The notes under the pieces are model-generated. The model searched no databases and was not told the origin of the DNA. It was given only the letters and a program-made list of their open reading frames with translations. Shown piece after piece: positions 18,147 to 27,159 of a stretch of 64,000 nt of DNA; position 1 is the stretch's first letter, and each line of letters begins with the position of its first letter. Both the position numbers and the translations under genes were made by a program. Origin of the DNA: CAZFOB01 sp964520325. Its GTDB lineage: Bacteria > Actinomycetota > JAICYB01. Location: contig CAZFOB010000001.1 in NCBI GenBank assembly GCA_964520325.1, positions 254,568 through 318,567 on the forward strand, in the 5' to 3' direction.

Positions 18147-19687
18147 GCCTTCGCACGGCACCGGGCGCGCGATCGCGCTCGTCGCTCACAGGCGACCGCT
18201 CGCTGACCTCGAAGAAGCAAACGGTCACGGGACATCTCGTCGGCCTCATGCTTTTCGTCGAGTGCTGCGCGATGGTCGTCGCAGGTCTGGTGGAGACGAT
18301 CGACGGTGGACGCGCTGCGGCCTCGCTCCTCGCTCCGGGACTTGGCATCGGCGTTCCCGCGTTCTTGCTGTGGCGTCGCACAACGTCGCCATTGCGTGTG
18401 GCGCCGGCGGCGATCTTCGGCGCGATCCTCGCCGGCTGGGCAGCCTTCACGGTCGTCGCGTCGCTTCCCTATCTGCTCTCGGGTGCAGTCGACCGATTCG
18501 ACCTCGCGCTCTTCGAAGCCGTTTCGGGATTCACGACCACAGCATCGACGGTTCTGCGGCCGCTCGAGAACATCCCGATCGGGATCCTGCTGTGGCGGGC
18601 GACGACACAATGGTTCGGCGGGGTGGCGATCACGGTGTTCGTGGTTTCGGTGCTCCCCTACTACCGCACCGCGGGATTCGAGCATCTGGCCGGCATCTCG
18701 CACAGCTACGGCGGAGAGCGGATGGCCTCGCGCATCCAGGAGATGGCCAAGCGCATCGTCCTCGTCTACATCGGGTTCACGTTGCTCGTCGCCGCGCTGT
18801 ACGCGCTGTTCGGCATGGGCCCGTTCGACGCGGTTGCCCACGCGTTCTCGACGGTTTCGACAGGAGGATTCTCGACACACGACGACTCACTCGGCTTCTT
18901 CAACTCATCGGGGATCGAGTGGACCGCGATCGTTGCCATGGTTGTGGCCGGAGGCAACTTCGCGCTCTATTGGCAGGCCTTGCGCGGCAAGCCGCTCTCG
19001 CTCTTGCGGTCGGTTGAGCTGCGCGCGTACCTCGTGCTCGTCGCGGTTGTGGCACTGGCAGCCGTCATCTGGAACGCGGACAACGGCTCGAGCATCCGCC
19101 GGACGCTCTTCGGTGCCATCTCGATCTCGACGACGACCGGCTTCACTCTCGTCGACTACAACGCGTGGGCGGGATCCGTGCAGCTGCTGCTCGTCTTCTC
19201 GATGGTCATCGGCGGCATGCCCGGCGGCTCGGCCGGCGGGTTCAAGACCTTCCGGCTCGTCGCGCTCACCGGACACGTGCGCCGCCATCTCTTCACGCAG
19301 CTGCACCCTCGTGCGGTTCCGATCGTGCGCATCGGCGACGAGACGATCTCGGAGCCGGTTATGACGCGCGTGCTCGGGTTCTTCGCCTTGTTCATGTCCG
19401 TTGGCGCCGTTGCGACGTTTTTCGTCGCGGCGCTCGGGGGCCTCGATCTGCGTACATCGATCTCACTCGTTGCGACATCGCTCGGAAACGTCGGTCCGGC
19501 GCTTGGAACGGTCGCGCACTACGCCGATCTGGATGCCGGCGTCCGGGACGTCCTGATGGTCGTGATGCTCGCGGGACGGCTGGAGATCTATCCCGTACTG
19601 CTCGGCCTCGTCCCGCTCATGCGATTCCTGAGCGACCGCCTGCCCCCGCGGCTGGCGAAAACGTTCGTCAGATTGGGCCGCGGCTAG
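18143..19687 (+). CDS. trkH: Trk potassium transporter membrane subunit TrkH
   Basis: A 514-residue channel-like K+ transporter of the inner membrane with about ten helices in four M1-P-M2 units. Selectivity-filter-like segments are visible: SGFTTTAST, STGGFSTHD, STTTGFTLVDY and TSLGNVGPAL; MPGGSAGGFKTFR is also typical. The GTG start overlaps the trkA stop. The first 30 residues are Arg/Ser-rich and cytoplasmic. Confidence 0.94.
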   Translation: MSLRTAPGARSRSSLTGDRSLTSKKQTVTGHLVGLMLFVECCAMVVAGLVETIDGGRAAASLLAPGLGIGVPAFLLWRRTTSPLRVAPAAIFGAILAGWAAFTVVASLPYLLSGAVDRFDLALFEAVSGFTTTASTVLRPLENIPIGILLWRATTQWFGGVAITVFVVSVLPYYRTAGFEHLAGISHSYGGERMASRIQEMAKRIVLVYIGFTLLVAALYALFGMGPFDAVAHAFSTVSTGGFSTHDDSLGFFNSSGIEWTAIVAMVVAGGNFALYWQALRGKPLSLLRSVELRAYLVLVAVVALAAVIWNADNGSSIRRTLFGAISISTTTGFTLVDYNAWAGSVQLLLVFSMVIGGMPGGSAGGFKTFRLVALTGHVRRHLFTQLHPRAVPIVRIGDETISEPVMTRVLGFFALFMSVGAVATFFVAALGGLDLRTSISLVATSLGNVGPALGTVAHYADLDAGVRDVLMVVMLAGRLEIYPVLLGLVPLMRFLSDRLPPRLAKTFVRLGRG

Positions 19688-19704
19688 AGAAGAACGGTTG
19701 CCGG

Positions 19705-21306
19705 CTAGACCGGTCCGGCTGAGCGAACTTCGTCGGGCAGCCCGTCGGCGTACTGCTCGAAGTTCTCCTTGAACATCGCCGCGAGCTTCTTCGCCTGCTC
19801 GTCGTAGGCCGCCGAGTCGCTCCACGTCCCGCGTGGGTTGAGCACCTCGCTCGGTACGTCAAGACACTCGGTCGGGATCTCCAGCCCGAAGATCGGGTCC
19901 TTCTCGGTCGGCGCTTCGTCCAGACGTCCCTCGAGAGCCGCTCGGAGCATCGCGCGCGTGTGACTCAGCTTCATCCGCTCGCCGACCCCGAACGGTCCGC
20001 CCGTCCATCCGGTGTTGACCAGCCACACGCGGGATCCGTGCTTGGTCAGCTTTTCGCCGAGGAGTCGTGAGTACGTCTCGGGCGGAAGAGGCAGGAACGG
20101 CGCCCCGAAGCACACAGAGAAGACGGCCTCGGGGTCGGTGACGCCGCGCTCGGTTCCCGCGAGCTTCGCCGTGTACCCGGATAGGAAGTAATAGCGCGCC
20201 TGCTCGGTGGACAACTTCGCGATGGGAGGCAGCACGCCGAAGGCGTCCGCGGTAAGGAACACGACGTCCTGGGGGTGGTTGCCCGTGCCCTCGAGTGAAG
20301 CGTTCGGGATGTACGAGATCGGATACGAGCCGCGGGTGTTCTCGGTGATCGAATCGTCGTCGAGGTCGATCTCGCGTGTCACCGGTTCGATCACGACGTT
20401 CTCGAGGATCGTGCCGAACATCCGGGTGGTTGCGAAGATCTCGGGCTCACCATCCGCCGAGAGGTTGATGACCTTCGCGTAGCAGCCGCCCTCGAAGTTG
20501 AAGACACCGTGGTCCGACCAGCCGTGCTCGTCGTCACCGATGAGCGCACGCGTCGGGTCGGCAGAAAGCGTCGTCTTGCCCGTGCCCGACAGCCCGAAGA
20601 AGATCGCGGTGTGTCCATCGGCGGCCATGTTCGCCGAGCAGTGCATCGGGAACACATCGCGCAGCGGCAGCAAGTAATTCATCACACTGAACATCGACTT
20701 CTTGACCTCGCCCGCGTATCCGGTGCCTCCGATGATCGCTTCGTTGCGTCCGAAATTGACGATCACGAACGCCTCGGAGTTAGTGCCGTCCTTCTTCGGA
20801 TCGGCCCTCACACTCGGCGCGTGCAGCACGGTGAACTCAGGCACGTGACCGCCGACCTCGTCTCTGTGTGGGACGATGAACATGTTGCGGACGAACAGCG
20901 CCACCCACGCCTTCTCGGTGATCACTCGAAGCGGCACGCGGTAGCGCTCGTCCGCGCCGATGTGGACGTCCGCGACGAACCGATCCACATCGGACAGATG
21001 GTCGACGACTTTCTCGCGCAGGCGGTCGTAGTGCTCCTCCGAGATCGGCTGATTGACCTTGCCCCACCACACCTTGTCTTTGGACGAAGCCTCTTCGACG
21101 ACGAACTTGTCGTCGGGCGAACGCCCCGTGTAAGGCGATGTGATCGCGCAGAAGGGTCCCGTGGACGCCAGCTCGCCCTCGTAACGACGGACGGCTTCCT
21201 CGACCAGCTCAGGGACGGTGAGATTCCAGAAGGTCTTGCCGGAGGATGTACTGACCCCGTGATTCTCGAGGCCGTAGTGGCCCATCTTCACTTCGAGTTG
21301 CGACAT
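19705..21306 (-). CDS. pckA: Phosphoenolpyruvate carboxykinase (ATP)
   Basis: PckA converts oxaloacetate and ATP to PEP, ADP and CO2 in gluconeogenesis. The 533 residues include SPYTGRSPDDKFVVEE, the kinase-1a loop GLSGTGKTTLSADP and kinase-2 segment GDDEHGWSD, and NTGWTGGPFGVGERMKL near the C-terminus. AAAGGAG precedes the ATG. Many actinobacteria use the GTP enzyme instead, so the ATP type is a small lineage clue. The gene is convergent with trkH, 17 bp apart, and downstream of the phosphoribosyltransferase gene on the same strand. Confidence 0.97.
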   Translation of the reverse strand: MSQLEVKMGHYGLENHGVSTSSGKTFWNLTVPELVEEAVRRYEGELASTGPFCAITSPYTGRSPDDKFVVEEASSKDKVWWGKVNQPISEEHYDRLREKVVDHLSDVDRFVADVHIGADERYRVPLRVITEKAWVALFVRNMFIVPHRDEVGGHVPEFTVLHAPSVRADPKKDGTNSEAFVIVNFGRNEAIIGGTGYAGEVKKSMFSVMNYLLPLRDVFPMHCSANMAADGHTAIFFGLSGTGKTTLSADPTRALIGDDEHGWSDHGVFNFEGGCYAKVINLSADGEPEIFATTRMFGTILENVVIEPVTREIDLDDDSITENTRGSYPISYIPNASLEGTGNHPQDVVFLTADAFGVLPPIAKLSTEQARYYFLSGYTAKLAGTERGVTDPEAVFSVCFGAPFLPLPPETYSRLLGEKLTKHGSRVWLVNTGWTGGPFGVGERMKLSHTRAMLRAALEGRLDEAPTEKDPIFGLEIPTECLDVPSEVLNPRGTWSDSAAYDEQAKKLAAMFKENFEQYADGLPDEVRSAGPV

Positions 21307-21392
21307 GGTCCATCGCTCCTTTGACGACGCGCCAGCCTACCGGCTATGCCGGAACTGAGAGGAGCCAGCACCGCCCGGATCGATCGTCGTTC

Positions 21393-22031
21393 TCAGAGAG
21401 AGCTCAGCAGCGCACGAACTTCGTCGTCGCCGACCTGGTGGAAGTCGGCGTACCACTGGCCCACAGCGTGATACGGCTCCGGTGTGTGGAGGGCGATCAC
21501 GCGGTCGTAGAGGGCCCCCACGCGTCGAAGACCCTCGACGGGCGCGACCGGCACGGCGAGCACGACAGTGCCTGGGTTCTGTGTCCGCAGGAGCTGAGCG
21601 GCGGCGATGACGGTGCCGCCGGTGGCGATGCCGTCATCGACAACGATGACGGCGCGGCCAACGATCGGCCGCGCCGAGCTCCCGGCTCCCCGGTATGCCT
21701 CGACGCGCCGCTGCGCCTCTGCGCGCTGCGCAGCGATCTCGCGCTCGACGAACTCCGCGTTGATGCCGAGCGCGGCGATCAGCGACTCATCGAGCCACGG
21801 CTCGCCCCAGGCGCCGACCGCGCCGATACCGAGCTCAACGTTGCCCGGCGCACCGAGCTTGCGAACCACGAGCACGTCGAGATCACCACACACCTTCTTG
21901 GCCACCGGCGCGGCGACCGCAACACCGCCCCTCGGCACACCCAGTACGAGCGGTCGCGGCAGGTCGAGGGAGCGCAGTTGTTCGCCGAGCTCAGCTCCGG
22001 CGTGCTCGCGATCAGCGAAGAGCTGGGACAC
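21393..22031 (-). CDS. Phosphoribosyltransferase family protein
   Basis: A 212-residue type I phosphoribosyltransferase-fold protein. The PRPP-binding loop VIVVDDGIATGGTVIAA is complete, and the N-terminal VLGVPRGGVAVAAPVAKKV is typical of the stand-alone PRT group found next to stress genes in actinobacteria. Substrate unknown. It lies 86 bp upstream of pckA on the same strand and is divergent from the Lrp-domain gene. Confidence 0.88.
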   Translation of the reverse strand: MSQLFADREHAGAELGEQLRSLDLPRPLVLGVPRGGVAVAAPVAKKVCGDLDVLVVRKLGAPGNVELGIGAVGAWGEPWLDESLIAALGINAEFVEREIAAQRAEAQRRVEAYRGAGSSARPIVGRAVIVVDDGIATGGTVIAAAQLLRTQNPGTVVLAVPVAPVEGLRRVGALYDRVIALHTPEPYHAVGQWYADFHQVGDDEVRALLSSL

Positions 22032-22128
22032 GGATCGACGCTACCCCGGTTGCCCGTCCGGCGGCTACGGGCTTAGCCTCCCCTTGGAGTCACCTCGAAC
22101 ACATAACCCCAGCCGAAAGGAGTGCCGC

Positions 22129-22365
22129 GTGGCCGTCGAAGCGTACGTGCTGATCCAAGCCGAGGTCGGGAAGGCAGCAGAGGTCGCGACGTCATGTGCC
22201 AAGATCGTCGGCGTCCTCTCAGCCGAAGATGTAACGGGGCCCTACGACTGCATCGTCCGCGCGAAGGCCGAGACCGTCGACGACCTCGGAAAGCTCGTGG
22301 TGTCAGCGATCCAAGGCGTTGCGGGCATCACACGCACACTCACCTGTCCGATCGTTCACCTCTAG
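22129..22365 (+). CDS. Lrp/AsnC ligand-binding (RAM) domain protein without DNA-binding domain
   Basis: A 78-residue stand-alone effector domain (VEAYVLIQAEVGKAAEV, TGPYDCIVRAKAETVDDL, TLTCPIVHL). It lacks the HTH part of Lrp regulators. AAGGAG six bases before the GTG at 22129 fixes the start. Such small proteins form dimers or higher oligomers that bind amino acids. The position between ddl and thiL is conserved in Streptomyces-like genomes, which supports a real gene. Confidence 0.88.
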   Translation: MAVEAYVLIQAEVGKAAEVATSCAKIVGVLSAEDVTGPYDCIVRAKAETVDDLGKLVVSAIQGVAGITRTLTCPIVHL

Positions 22366-22464
22366 GCGTTCTATGCGTCGGGGTTTCTCGCCCGATGGTA
22401 GGTAAGGATCACGACACCGTTTTCGAGCGAGTGCGTATGAACAAGCTCTTGGTTCCTGTGACGC

Positions 22465-23550
22465 CTACATAGGCGAACCAGCCGGGTTGGCTCCGACCTC
22501 CTGGTCGTGCGCAGCCGCCCGGGCGGCCTCAAGCTTGACCTTGCGTTCGTTCCGAGCGATCGCGTGATCCAGCAGACGCTGGACGACCGTGGGGAAGGGC
22601 ATGCCCGACGCTTCCCATAGCTTCGGGAACATGCTCACGCTCGTCAGTCCTGGGATCGTGTTGATCTCATTGACCAGAAGTGCGTCGGTGACGGGGTCCC
22701 AGAAGAAGTCGACGCGGGCGAACCCTTCGCAACGCGCTGATCCGAACGCCCTGATCGCGTAGTCGCGGACGCGGAGCGCCACACTTGCCGGGATGTCCGC
22801 GGGAATGCGGATGTCGGTCGCTTCCGAACGGTACTTCGATGCGTAATCGTAGAACGCACCGGACGCAACGACTTCGCCGGCGACGGAGACGATCGGTGGC
22901 GCGCCGTCGAGCACGCCGACCTCGAGTTCGCGCTTGCCGCCGAACGCCTCCACGAGCACGAGATCGTCGTGGTGGAAGGCGCGGTCCATCGCCCACTCGA
23001 GCTGGTCTTCGCGATCAACGCGTGAGATGCCCACGCTCGAACCGAGGTGGACGGGCTTCACGAAGCATGGGAAGCCGATCTCAGCACCGATCATGGCCGT
23101 CCACCGAGATGGGTTGCTCGCCCACGCGTCTGATTGGAACGCCCGCGTGTTGACGACGGGGATCCCGACGTCGGCGAACAGTCTCCGGTGCACCCACTTG
23201 TTGAGCCCGATCGCCGAACCCTCGACGCCGGAGCCTACGTACGGCAGATCGGCGAGCTCGAAGAGTCCCTGCAGTGACCCGTCCTCGCCGAACGGACCGT
23301 GAAAGACAGGGAAGACGACGTCGACAGTCTTGTGCGCCTGCGGATCTGGACGAACGATGTAGGTCTCGCCCCCGTCCATCACTCGTTCCGCGGCATGGGG
23401 AAGCGATCTCACCCACCGTCCCTCTTGCGTGATGCCGACGCTGACGATGGAGTGTCCGAGCTCTTCGAGCGCGTCGACCACCGTGCGGGCAGAGAGCACT
23501 GAGACCTCGTGCTCGCCCGAACGTCCGCCGAACAGAACGAGAACCCGCAT
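22465..23550 (-). CDS. ddl: D-alanine--D-alanine ligase
   Basis: Ddl joins two D-Ala with ATP to make the dipeptide of peptidoglycan precursors. The 361 residues have the N-terminal LFGGRSGEHEVSVLSA, FPVFHGPFGEDGSLQGL, KPVHLGSSVGISRV and the C-terminal NEINTIPGLTSVSMFPKL, all family signatures of the ATP-grasp fold. Its ATG overlaps by one base (TGATG) the stop of the receiver-like gene upstream, so the two are co-transcribed. Confidence 0.97.
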   Translation of the reverse strand: MRVLVLFGGRSGEHEVSVLSARTVVDALEELGHSIVSVGITQEGRWVRSLPHAAERVMDGGETYIVRPDPQAHKTVDVVFPVFHGPFGEDGSLQGLFELADLPYVGSGVEGSAIGLNKWVHRRLFADVGIPVVNTRAFQSDAWASNPSRWTAMIGAEIGFPCFVKPVHLGSSVGISRVDREDQLEWAMDRAFHHDDLVLVEAFGGKRELEVGVLDGAPPIVSVAGEVVASGAFYDYASKYRSEATDIRIPADIPASVALRVRDYAIRAFGSARCEGFARVDFFWDPVTDALLVNEINTIPGLTSVSMFPKLWEASGMPFPTVVQRLLDHAIARNERKVKLEAARAAAHDQEVGANPAGSPM

Positions 23551-23882
23551 CAGTGGCTCTTCTTTTGACCGGCGGCGTGTCGCACTCGAGCCACGACGTC
23601 CTCACCGGAGGTCGGCAGAGCGAGCACGTCGGAGAAGCGCCCCTGGATCACACCGAGATCGACCGTAGATCCGCGCGAGGACAGCAGCAACCGACGCGAT
23701 GGTCCGCCGTCCCCGAGGCCGGCTGCGCCCGCTTCGTCGGCGATCACCAGATCTGCACTCTTCAGCTCCGGACTCGCCGGACTCACCTCGGGAAGGATCA
23801 CGACCGAGAACCCGGCGTCACCGAGCACGTGGGCGAGCCAGTCGGCCGTCTTCGAGTCGCCGGAGACGAGGACGATCTTCAT
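23550..23882 (-). CDS. Small receiver-like protein, unknown function
   Basis: A 110-residue cytosolic protein starting MKIVLVSGDSKTADWL. The strand-helix pattern resembles a response-regulator receiver: an alternating start, a possible phosphoacceptor Asp in ADLVIADEAG and a C-terminal helix EDVVARVRHAA. The usual Lys-Pro after strand five is replaced by LPTS, so phosphorylation is doubtful. There is no output domain. It is coupled to ddl, which suggests a link to wall synthesis; this is only inference. Confidence 0.6.
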   Translation of the reverse strand: MKIVLVSGDSKTADWLAHVLGDAGFSVVILPEVSPASPELKSADLVIADEAGAAGLGDGGPSRRLLLSSRGSTVDLGVIQGRFSDVLALPTSGEDVVARVRHAAGQKKSH

Positions 23883-23901
23883 GCCGTCTATCGTAAGCAC
23901 G

Positions 23902-24492
23902 ATGGTGCCCACCGCTATCGTTCCTATCCGGATCGACTCCTCGTCCAAGAGTCGTCTCGCTCACGTGCTCTCAAGCCCCGAGCGCTTGTCGCTAGCACGC
24001 GAGCTCTTCGAGCATGTCGTCGAAACGCTCAAGGACGCCGGGCTGCCGGTCGTCGTCCTCGCCACCCACGCGCTCAACGACCTGCCAGGGGTCGAGGTCT
24101 GGCGGGACGAAGCACCAGGACTCAACGATGCCGTTGATCGCGCCGTGGCTCGGGCAACAACGCCGGTGTTGATCATCCACGCAGACCTCCCGCTCATCAT
24201 CGCGGACGACATCGCGGCGCTGATCGCAACCGACGGTGACGTCGTGATCGCGCGAGCCCGGGACGGTGGGACCAATGCGTTGCTCATGCGCGCTCGCATG
24301 GGCGTGGCGTTCGGCCCGAACTCCGCGCTCGCGCATGCTGCGCGAGCGCGGGATTCGGGCCTGCAGGCTCGAGTTGTCGACATCCCGCGCTTCGCGTTGG
24401 ATGTCGACGACGAACCGTCTCTTACCGCTTGGCGGACTTCTTCTTCGCCGCGGGAGCGGCCTTCTTCTTCTTCCCTGCGACCTGCTCCTTGA
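23902..24492 (+). CDS. cofC: CofC/FbiD-type guanylyltransferase (F420 biosynthesis)
   Basis: CofC/FbiD activates 2-phospholactate or, in actinobacteria, PEP with GTP for coenzyme F420 synthesis. About 196 residues: AIVPIRIDSSSKSRLAHVL, the segment VLIIHADLPLI (metal-binding) and GGTNALLMR are family motifs. The ATG at 23902 is favoured; an in-frame ATG at 23881 exists. The last ~24 codons run antisense into the 3' end of the hup gene and have low-complexity Ser/Pro/Arg sequence, so the native stop may have been lost. cofC beside hup is a known actinobacterial pair. Confidence 0.82.
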   Translation: MVPTAIVPIRIDSSSKSRLAHVLSSPERLSLARELFEHVVETLKDAGLPVVVLATHALNDLPGVEVWRDEAPGLNDAVDRAVARATTPVLIIHADLPLIIADDIAALIATDGDVVIARARDGGTNALLMRARMGVAFGPNSALAHAARARDSGLQARVVDIPRFALDVDDEPSLTAWRTSSSPRERPSSSSLRPAP

Positions 24493-24745
24493 ACTCCTTG
24501 CCGGCCTTGAACGCCGGCACGGATGTCGCCGCCACCTTGATGGCCGCACCGGTCTGAGGGTTGCGGGCGACACGCGCTCCGCGCGCACGCTTCTCGAAGG
24601 AACCGAAGCCGGGAATGCTCACTTTGTCGCCTTTGGCGACGGCACGCTTGATCGAGTCGACGACGACGTCGACGGCTTCGGTCGCGGCGCGCTTGCTCAG
24701 ATCGAGTTGAGCCGCTACCTGCTCAACGAGGTCCTGCTTGTTCAT
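24422..24745 (-). CDS. hup: DNA-binding protein HU with basic tail
   Basis: HU bends and compacts DNA as a dimer. The 107 residues start MNKQDLVEQVAAQLDLSKR and include GFGSFEKRARGARVARNPQTG, the DNA-binding arm. After about residue 90 a Lys/Ala tail (GKKKKAAPAAKKKSAKR) resembles shortened versions of the histone-like tails of mycobacterial HupB. Its 3' end overlaps that of cofC on the other strand by 71 bp. Confidence 0.96.
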   Translation of the reverse strand: MNKQDLVEQVAAQLDLSKRAATEAVDVVVDSIKRAVAKGDKVSIPGFGSFEKRARGARVARNPQTGAAIKVAATSVPAFKAGKEFKEQVAGKKKKAAPAAKKKSAKR

Positions 24746-24932
24746 CTTTGCTCCTTACGTCGGGCGTGGACAGGTACGGCCGCCAACGATACCGATAGAC
24801 GCGAGAGCCCGTTGTCACTGCTTCTCCCCGACCCGCTGGCCAACACTCCGGACGGGAACTTCTCGACACTCGGCGAATGATCATCGCGCCTTGCGGAGGC
24901 GAGTTGTAACAGGCGTCTGACCTGCGCTTTCG

Positions 24933-25005
24933 TACCTCCGACGGGATTTGAACCCGTGCCACTGCCGTGAGAGGGCAGCGTCCTAGGCCGCTAGACGACG
25001 GAGGC
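24933..25005 (-). tRNA. tRNA-Glu (anticodon CTC)
   Basis: A 73-nt cloverleaf on the minus strand. The acceptor arms GCCTCCG/CGGAGGT pair with one G-U; the anticodon stem CTGCC/GGCAG encloses CTCTCAC, giving CTC; the T-arm holds GGTTCAAATCC. CCA is not encoded. It lies between hup and the carboxyltransferase gene. Confidence 0.96.
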
Positions 25006-25027
25006 TTGGAGCACTTGCAAGGCTAAC

Positions 25028-26428
25028 TCAGGTTGAGGCGAGGGCGCGTATGAGGCGGTCGCGTGTTTCGGACGGCTCGATCACTTCGTCGACGAACCCG
25101 CCGTGTGCAGCCGGCCACGGCGAGAGGTAGCGCTCGCGGTACGTGCCTTCGAGCTCAGCGCGCATCGCATCGGGGTGAGCCGCCGCGGCGAGTCGCTTTC
25201 GCTCGAGGATCTTCACGGCCCCGGACGCACCAAGCACCGCGATCTCGGCCCCCGGCCACGCGAATGCGTAGTCGGCGCCCAGGTCTTTCGCGTTCATCAC
25301 GATGTATGCGCCGCCGAACGCCTTGCGCAGCACGACAGTCGTCTTCGGGACACCGGCCCCGGCGAACGCTGCGAGGAACGCCGCGCCGGCCGGGATCACT
25401 CCCCCACGCTCCTGCTCGGTGCCCGGGAGGAACCCGGGCGTGTCGACGAACACTGCCAGCGGGAGTCCGAAACGATCGCAGAGATTCACGAACCAGGCAC
25501 CTTTGCGGGACGCGTCGATGTCGATGGCTCCGGCCAGGAAGCGCGGCTGGTTAGCGACGACGCCGATGGCTTGTCCTTCGAGTCGCGCGAAGGCGGTGAC
25601 GAGGTTCTGCGCGCCGCCTCCACGCAGCTCTCGCAACGATCCAACGTCGACGATGCGTTCGATCACCGGACGCACGTCGTAACCCGCGCGCACGTCGCTC
25701 GGGACGAGCGCACCAGGATCGCCGCCGGCTTGCGCCCAGGCCGCAGCTCGCGGCGGCGCGGCGCCGACCTTCTGAGGCAGGTATGAGAGTACGTCGCGCG
25801 TGAGGTCGATCATCCCGTCGATGTCGTTGGCGACGAGTGTGCCGAGACCAGAGCGCTCGGCGACACGCGATCCGCCGAGGTCGTCGAAGGTGACCTCTTC
25901 TCCGGTCACCTCACGCACCACGTCGGGCCCGGTAAGGAACAGATACGCCTCAGTACGCGGAAGGATCACGATGTCCATGAGTGCCGGTCCATACGCAGCT
26001 CCGCCCGCACACGGCCCTGCAACCAATGCGATCTGAGGGACGACCTTACGCAGCCGCACGTGCCTGGCGAAGATGCGTCCGTAACCGGCGAGTGCAGCAA
26101 CGCCTTCTTGGATGCGCGCTCCACCCGACCGATGGATCCCCACGATCGGCGCGCCGAAGCGCTCGGCGAGATCGAGCACACGGCAGATCGAGTCGGCGTG
26201 CGCCTCTCCGAGCGAGCCACCGAGAACGGCCGGATCCTGCTCGTACACGAAGACGCGTCGGCCGTCGATACGTCCTTCACCGCAAACGACGCCGTCCCCC
26301 GCCGGACCGCTCTCCATGTGCGCAGATACAACAGCGGTGCGGAGTCCCGTGAACGACCCCGGATCGAGCAGGGCCTGGAGGATGCTCTCCTTCGTCGACG
26401 TCGCGCGGGGCGCACTCGATGCGGTCAA
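25028..26428 (-). CDS. Acyl-CoA carboxylase carboxyltransferase (beta) subunit
   Basis: The 466 residues form both halves of a carboxyltransferase: GVVCGEGRIDGRRVFVYEQD and IHRSGGARIQEGVAALAGYG in the N half, VDTPGFLPGTEQERGGVI and LRKAFGGAYIVMNAKDLG in the C half. It transfers CO2 from carboxybiotin to acetyl- or propionyl-CoA. The TTG at 26428 overlaps the fabL stop (TTGA), placing it as last gene of the fatty-acid operon, so a malonyl-CoA supply is the likely role. No biotin carboxylase or proper biotin carrier gene is in the window. Confidence 0.92.
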   Translation of the reverse strand: MTASSAPRATSTKESILQALLDPGSFTGLRTAVVSAHMESGPAGDGVVCGEGRIDGRRVFVYEQDPAVLGGSLGEAHADSICRVLDLAERFGAPIVGIHRSGGARIQEGVAALAGYGRIFARHVRLRKVVPQIALVAGPCAGGAAYGPALMDIVILPRTEAYLFLTGPDVVREVTGEEVTFDDLGGSRVAERSGLGTLVANDIDGMIDLTRDVLSYLPQKVGAAPPRAAAWAQAGGDPGALVPSDVRAGYDVRPVIERIVDVGSLRELRGGGAQNLVTAFARLEGQAIGVVANQPRFLAGAIDIDASRKGAWFVNLCDRFGLPLAVFVDTPGFLPGTEQERGGVIPAGAAFLAAFAGAGVPKTTVVLRKAFGGAYIVMNAKDLGADYAFAWPGAEIAVLGASGAVKILERKRLAAAAHPDAMRAELEGTYRERYLSPWPAAHGGFVDEVIEPSETRDRLIRALAST

Positions 26429-27159
26429 GCGAGCAGACCTGCTCCCCCGTCTATCACCAGGACGTGGCCTCGGATCATGTCGGCGGCCGGCGAGCAGAGG
26501 AATGACACGCACGCTGCGACGTCCTCCGGTGTAGCCAGTCGCTTCGCCGGAGTCCTCGCGCTCGCCTCGGCGATCAACTCGGGACCGTTCGGAAAATGCG
26601 TGAGAGCGTCGGTGTCGACGACACCGGGCGACACGGCGTTGACACGAACCCGTGGCGCGAGCTCGACCGCGAGATAACGCACAAGTGCCTCGAGCGCAGC
26701 CTTCGATGCGCCGACGGCGCCGTACCCTGGAAGTACTCTCACCGATCCGGCGCTTGTGAGCGCCACGATCGAGCCACCGTTGGGCATGAGTTCGGCTGCG
26801 CGCTTGCTACAGAAAAGAAGCGCTCGTGCGTTGATATCCATCGTCCATTGCCAGGCGCGCGCGTCGATGTCCTCGAGACTCTTGAGGACGCCGGACGCCG
26901 CATTCGAAACGAAGACATCCAATGTGCCGAAGACGTCGCGGACGTCGTCGAAGGCGCGACCGATCGCTTCGAGGTCACCAACGTGCACCTTGATCGGCAG
27001 CGCCTTGACACCACGCCCTTCGATCTCCGCGCACACCGCTTCGGCTTTCGAGCGGTTCCGGAAGAACCCGACTGCTACTGAATAGCCCTCATCGGCAAGT
27101 TGCAACGCGATCGCACGACCGATGCCACGCGAGGCGCCCGTGATGAACGCGGTCTTCAT
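26425..27159 (-). CDS. fabL: FabL-type enoyl-ACP reductase (NADPH)
   Basis: A 244-residue short-chain dehydrogenase. Cofactor motif TGASRGIGRA and NNA-like VSNAASGVL are seen. The active site is Tyr-X6-Lys (GYGAVGASKAALEALVRYLA), the pattern of enoyl reductases, rather than Tyr-X3-Lys of FabG. The regions VDTDALTHFPN and ADMIRGHVLVIDGG closely match Bacillus FabL as I remember it. I therefore call it enoyl-ACP reductase III, completing the elongation cycle. It is coupled by ATGA to fabF upstream and by TTGA to the carboxyltransferase downstream. It would often be labelled a second FabG. Confidence 0.85.
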   Translation of the reverse strand: MKTAFITGASRGIGRAIALQLADEGYSVAVGFFRNRSKAEAVCAEIEGRGVKALPIKVHVGDLEAIGRAFDDVRDVFGTLDVFVSNAASGVLKSLEDIDARAWQWTMDINARALLFCSKRAAELMPNGGSIVALTSAGSVRVLPGYGAVGASKAALEALVRYLAVELAPRVRVNAVSPGVVDTDALTHFPNGPELIAEASARTPAKRLATPEDVAACVSFLCSPAADMIRGHVLVIDGGAGLLA

